Of a stretch of 32,347 bases of DNA, positions 31,971-32,347 are shown one piece after another. The stretch covers positions 1 to 32,347 of the forward strand of contig JAUNTQ010000031.1 of assembly GCA_030538605.1 (NCBI GenBank), given 5' to 3'. Under the pieces are notes generated by a model. The model was not told the origin of the DNA, ran no database searches, and saw nothing but the letters and a program-made list of their open reading frames with translations. This stretch comes from Pseudomonadota bacterium. Lineage in GTDB: Bacteria; Pseudomonadota; Gammaproteobacteria; Burkholderiales; Burkholderiaceae_C. Position numbers and translations under genes: made by a program. Every line of letters starts with the position of its first letter. The first letter of the stretch is position 1.

Positions 31971-32010
31971 ATAGCTGCTTGCGCTTATTTGGTAAGCGCT
32001 AGGGTCCGAT
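31971..32010. repeat. Short palindromic repeat upstream of serB (AGCTGCTTGCGC type)
   Basis: GCGCTTA-TTTGG-TAAGCGC (31981-31999) is a perfect 7-bp hairpin preceded by GATAGCTGCTT and followed by TAGGGTCCGA. I recall this as a common intergenic repeat of Comamonadaceae. Its AGCTGCTTGCG core is shared with the 82-bp palindromes. Confidence 0.7.
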
Positions 32011-32045
32011 TTGGCTTATAGCCAATCCCATCGCTTCGGCTGCCC

Positions 32046-32149
32046 GCTCCTTCCCCCGCTGGGGGAAGGCTGGGATGGGGGCTGACTACCTTCGAAAAAT
32101 TAACCGTGGTTGGCCCCCACCCCAACCCTCCCCCAGCGGGGGAGGGAGC
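32046..32149. repeat. Inverted pair of 37-bp C/G-run repeats
   Basis: Left unit 32046-32082 and right unit 32113-32149 are imperfect inverted copies. Each holds its own hairpin (CCCCCGCTGGGGG on the left, CCCCCAGCGGGGG on the right). The pair lies in the 235-bp gap between serB and the L,D-transpeptidase stop and may terminate the latter's transcript. Confidence 0.8.
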
Positions 32150-32188
32150 AAGATGCGTCTGATTGCTTGTGGGTTTGTCCATAGAAAA

Positions 32189-32347
32189 CTAACGCGGTGT
32201 GGCGGCGGTGCGGGCGAAAGGGAAGACGTCGGCGGTGCGGCTTTGCTCGGGCAGGATGTAGACGACGCCATGCTGGTCGCTGAACAGGGGGAGGATGTGG
32301 CGGTCGTAAAAGCTGGCGGGGATGTTGATGCAGCCGTAGGAGATGCG
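32189..32347 (-). CDS. L,D-transpeptidase-like protein, C-terminal end (runs off the right edge)
   Basis: The minus-strand frame is open from the window edge to TAG at 32189-32191 and encodes 52 residues: RISYGCINIPASFYDRHILP, then LFSDQHGVVYILPEQSRTAD and a short tail. RISYGCIN is the catalytic SxGCI/N motif of the YkuD fold with its nucleophile cysteine. The rest of the catalytic domain lies outside the window. YkuD enzymes make 3-3 cross-links in peptidoglycan or attach proteins to it. The match is short but the motif is clear. Confidence 0.8.
   Translation of the reverse strand, partial: RISYGCINIPASFYDRHILPLFSDQHGVVYILPEQSRTADVFPFARTAATPR

Overview
The window is about 32 kb of very GC-rich chromosome from a betaproteobacterium, most likely a Comamonadaceae member (Acidovorax/Comamonas/Ottowia-like). 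Four things point there: an orphan Bug-type solute-binding protein, the COG4255-recJ neighbourhood, a betaproteobacterial-style DinB with a long fingers insert, and dispersed palindromic repeats of kinds I associate with this family. Species cannot be fixed from the sequence alone. No rRNA, tRNA, CRISPR array or prophage is visible.

Layout, left to right. (1) 1-2239, minus strand: the N-terminal part of malonyl-CoA decarboxylase, lgt and ppa. (2) 2595-5166, plus strand: a membrane-anchored Ser/Thr kinase with a PEGA domain and a TPR lipoprotein resembling a type VI secretion accessory lipoprotein, with no other secretion genes. (3) 5311-8379, plus strand: a UbiE-like methyltransferase, an exported alpha/beta hydrolase and an aldehyde dehydrogenase. 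(4) 8393-13870: a minus-strand operon gabT / Bug-type binding protein / gamma-glutamyltransferase-like enzyme, divergent from a MocR/GabR-type regulator. Together these look like a catabolic unit for a gamma-glutamyl or gamma-amino compound. (5) 13871-14650: a scar in which the 3' ends of a transporter gene and a LysR gene have been joined, set among palindromic repeats. (6) 14689-20263: a hotdog thioesterase, a YidB/DUF937 protein, an SDR oxidoreductase, an MFS transporter, and the Lol lipoprotein-export ATPase and permease. (7) 20412-25783, plus strand: a COG4255 protein, a Uma2-family protein, recJ and fumarylacetoacetase. (8) 26151-28578: dinB divergent from a small protein resembling cyanobacterial fluorescence recovery protein (FRP), then an ScsD/TlpA-like thioredoxin. 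(9) 28658-32347: TrpB2-type tryptophan synthase beta chain, an AT-rich DUF2251-like gene, a REP-associated tyrosine transposase (RAYT), serB, and the 3' end of an L,D-transpeptidase gene.

The right third (22-32 kb) is rich in repeats. The RAYT gene is flanked by perfect 31-bp inverted repeats, and the same repeat occurs as three inverted pairs without a transposase within the preceding 9 kb. A separate family of 82-bp AT-rich palindromes occurs four times, each time near the 3' end of a gene, and probably works as a two-way terminator. Other palindromic repeats sit inside recJ (in frame), between lolE and lolD, and after serB.

Most worth following up: the FRP-like gene in a non-cyanobacterium, paired head to head with dinB; the RAYT and its repeats; the gabR/gabT/Bug/GGT unit with three direct repeats in its control region; and the palindrome that has become part of RecJ.
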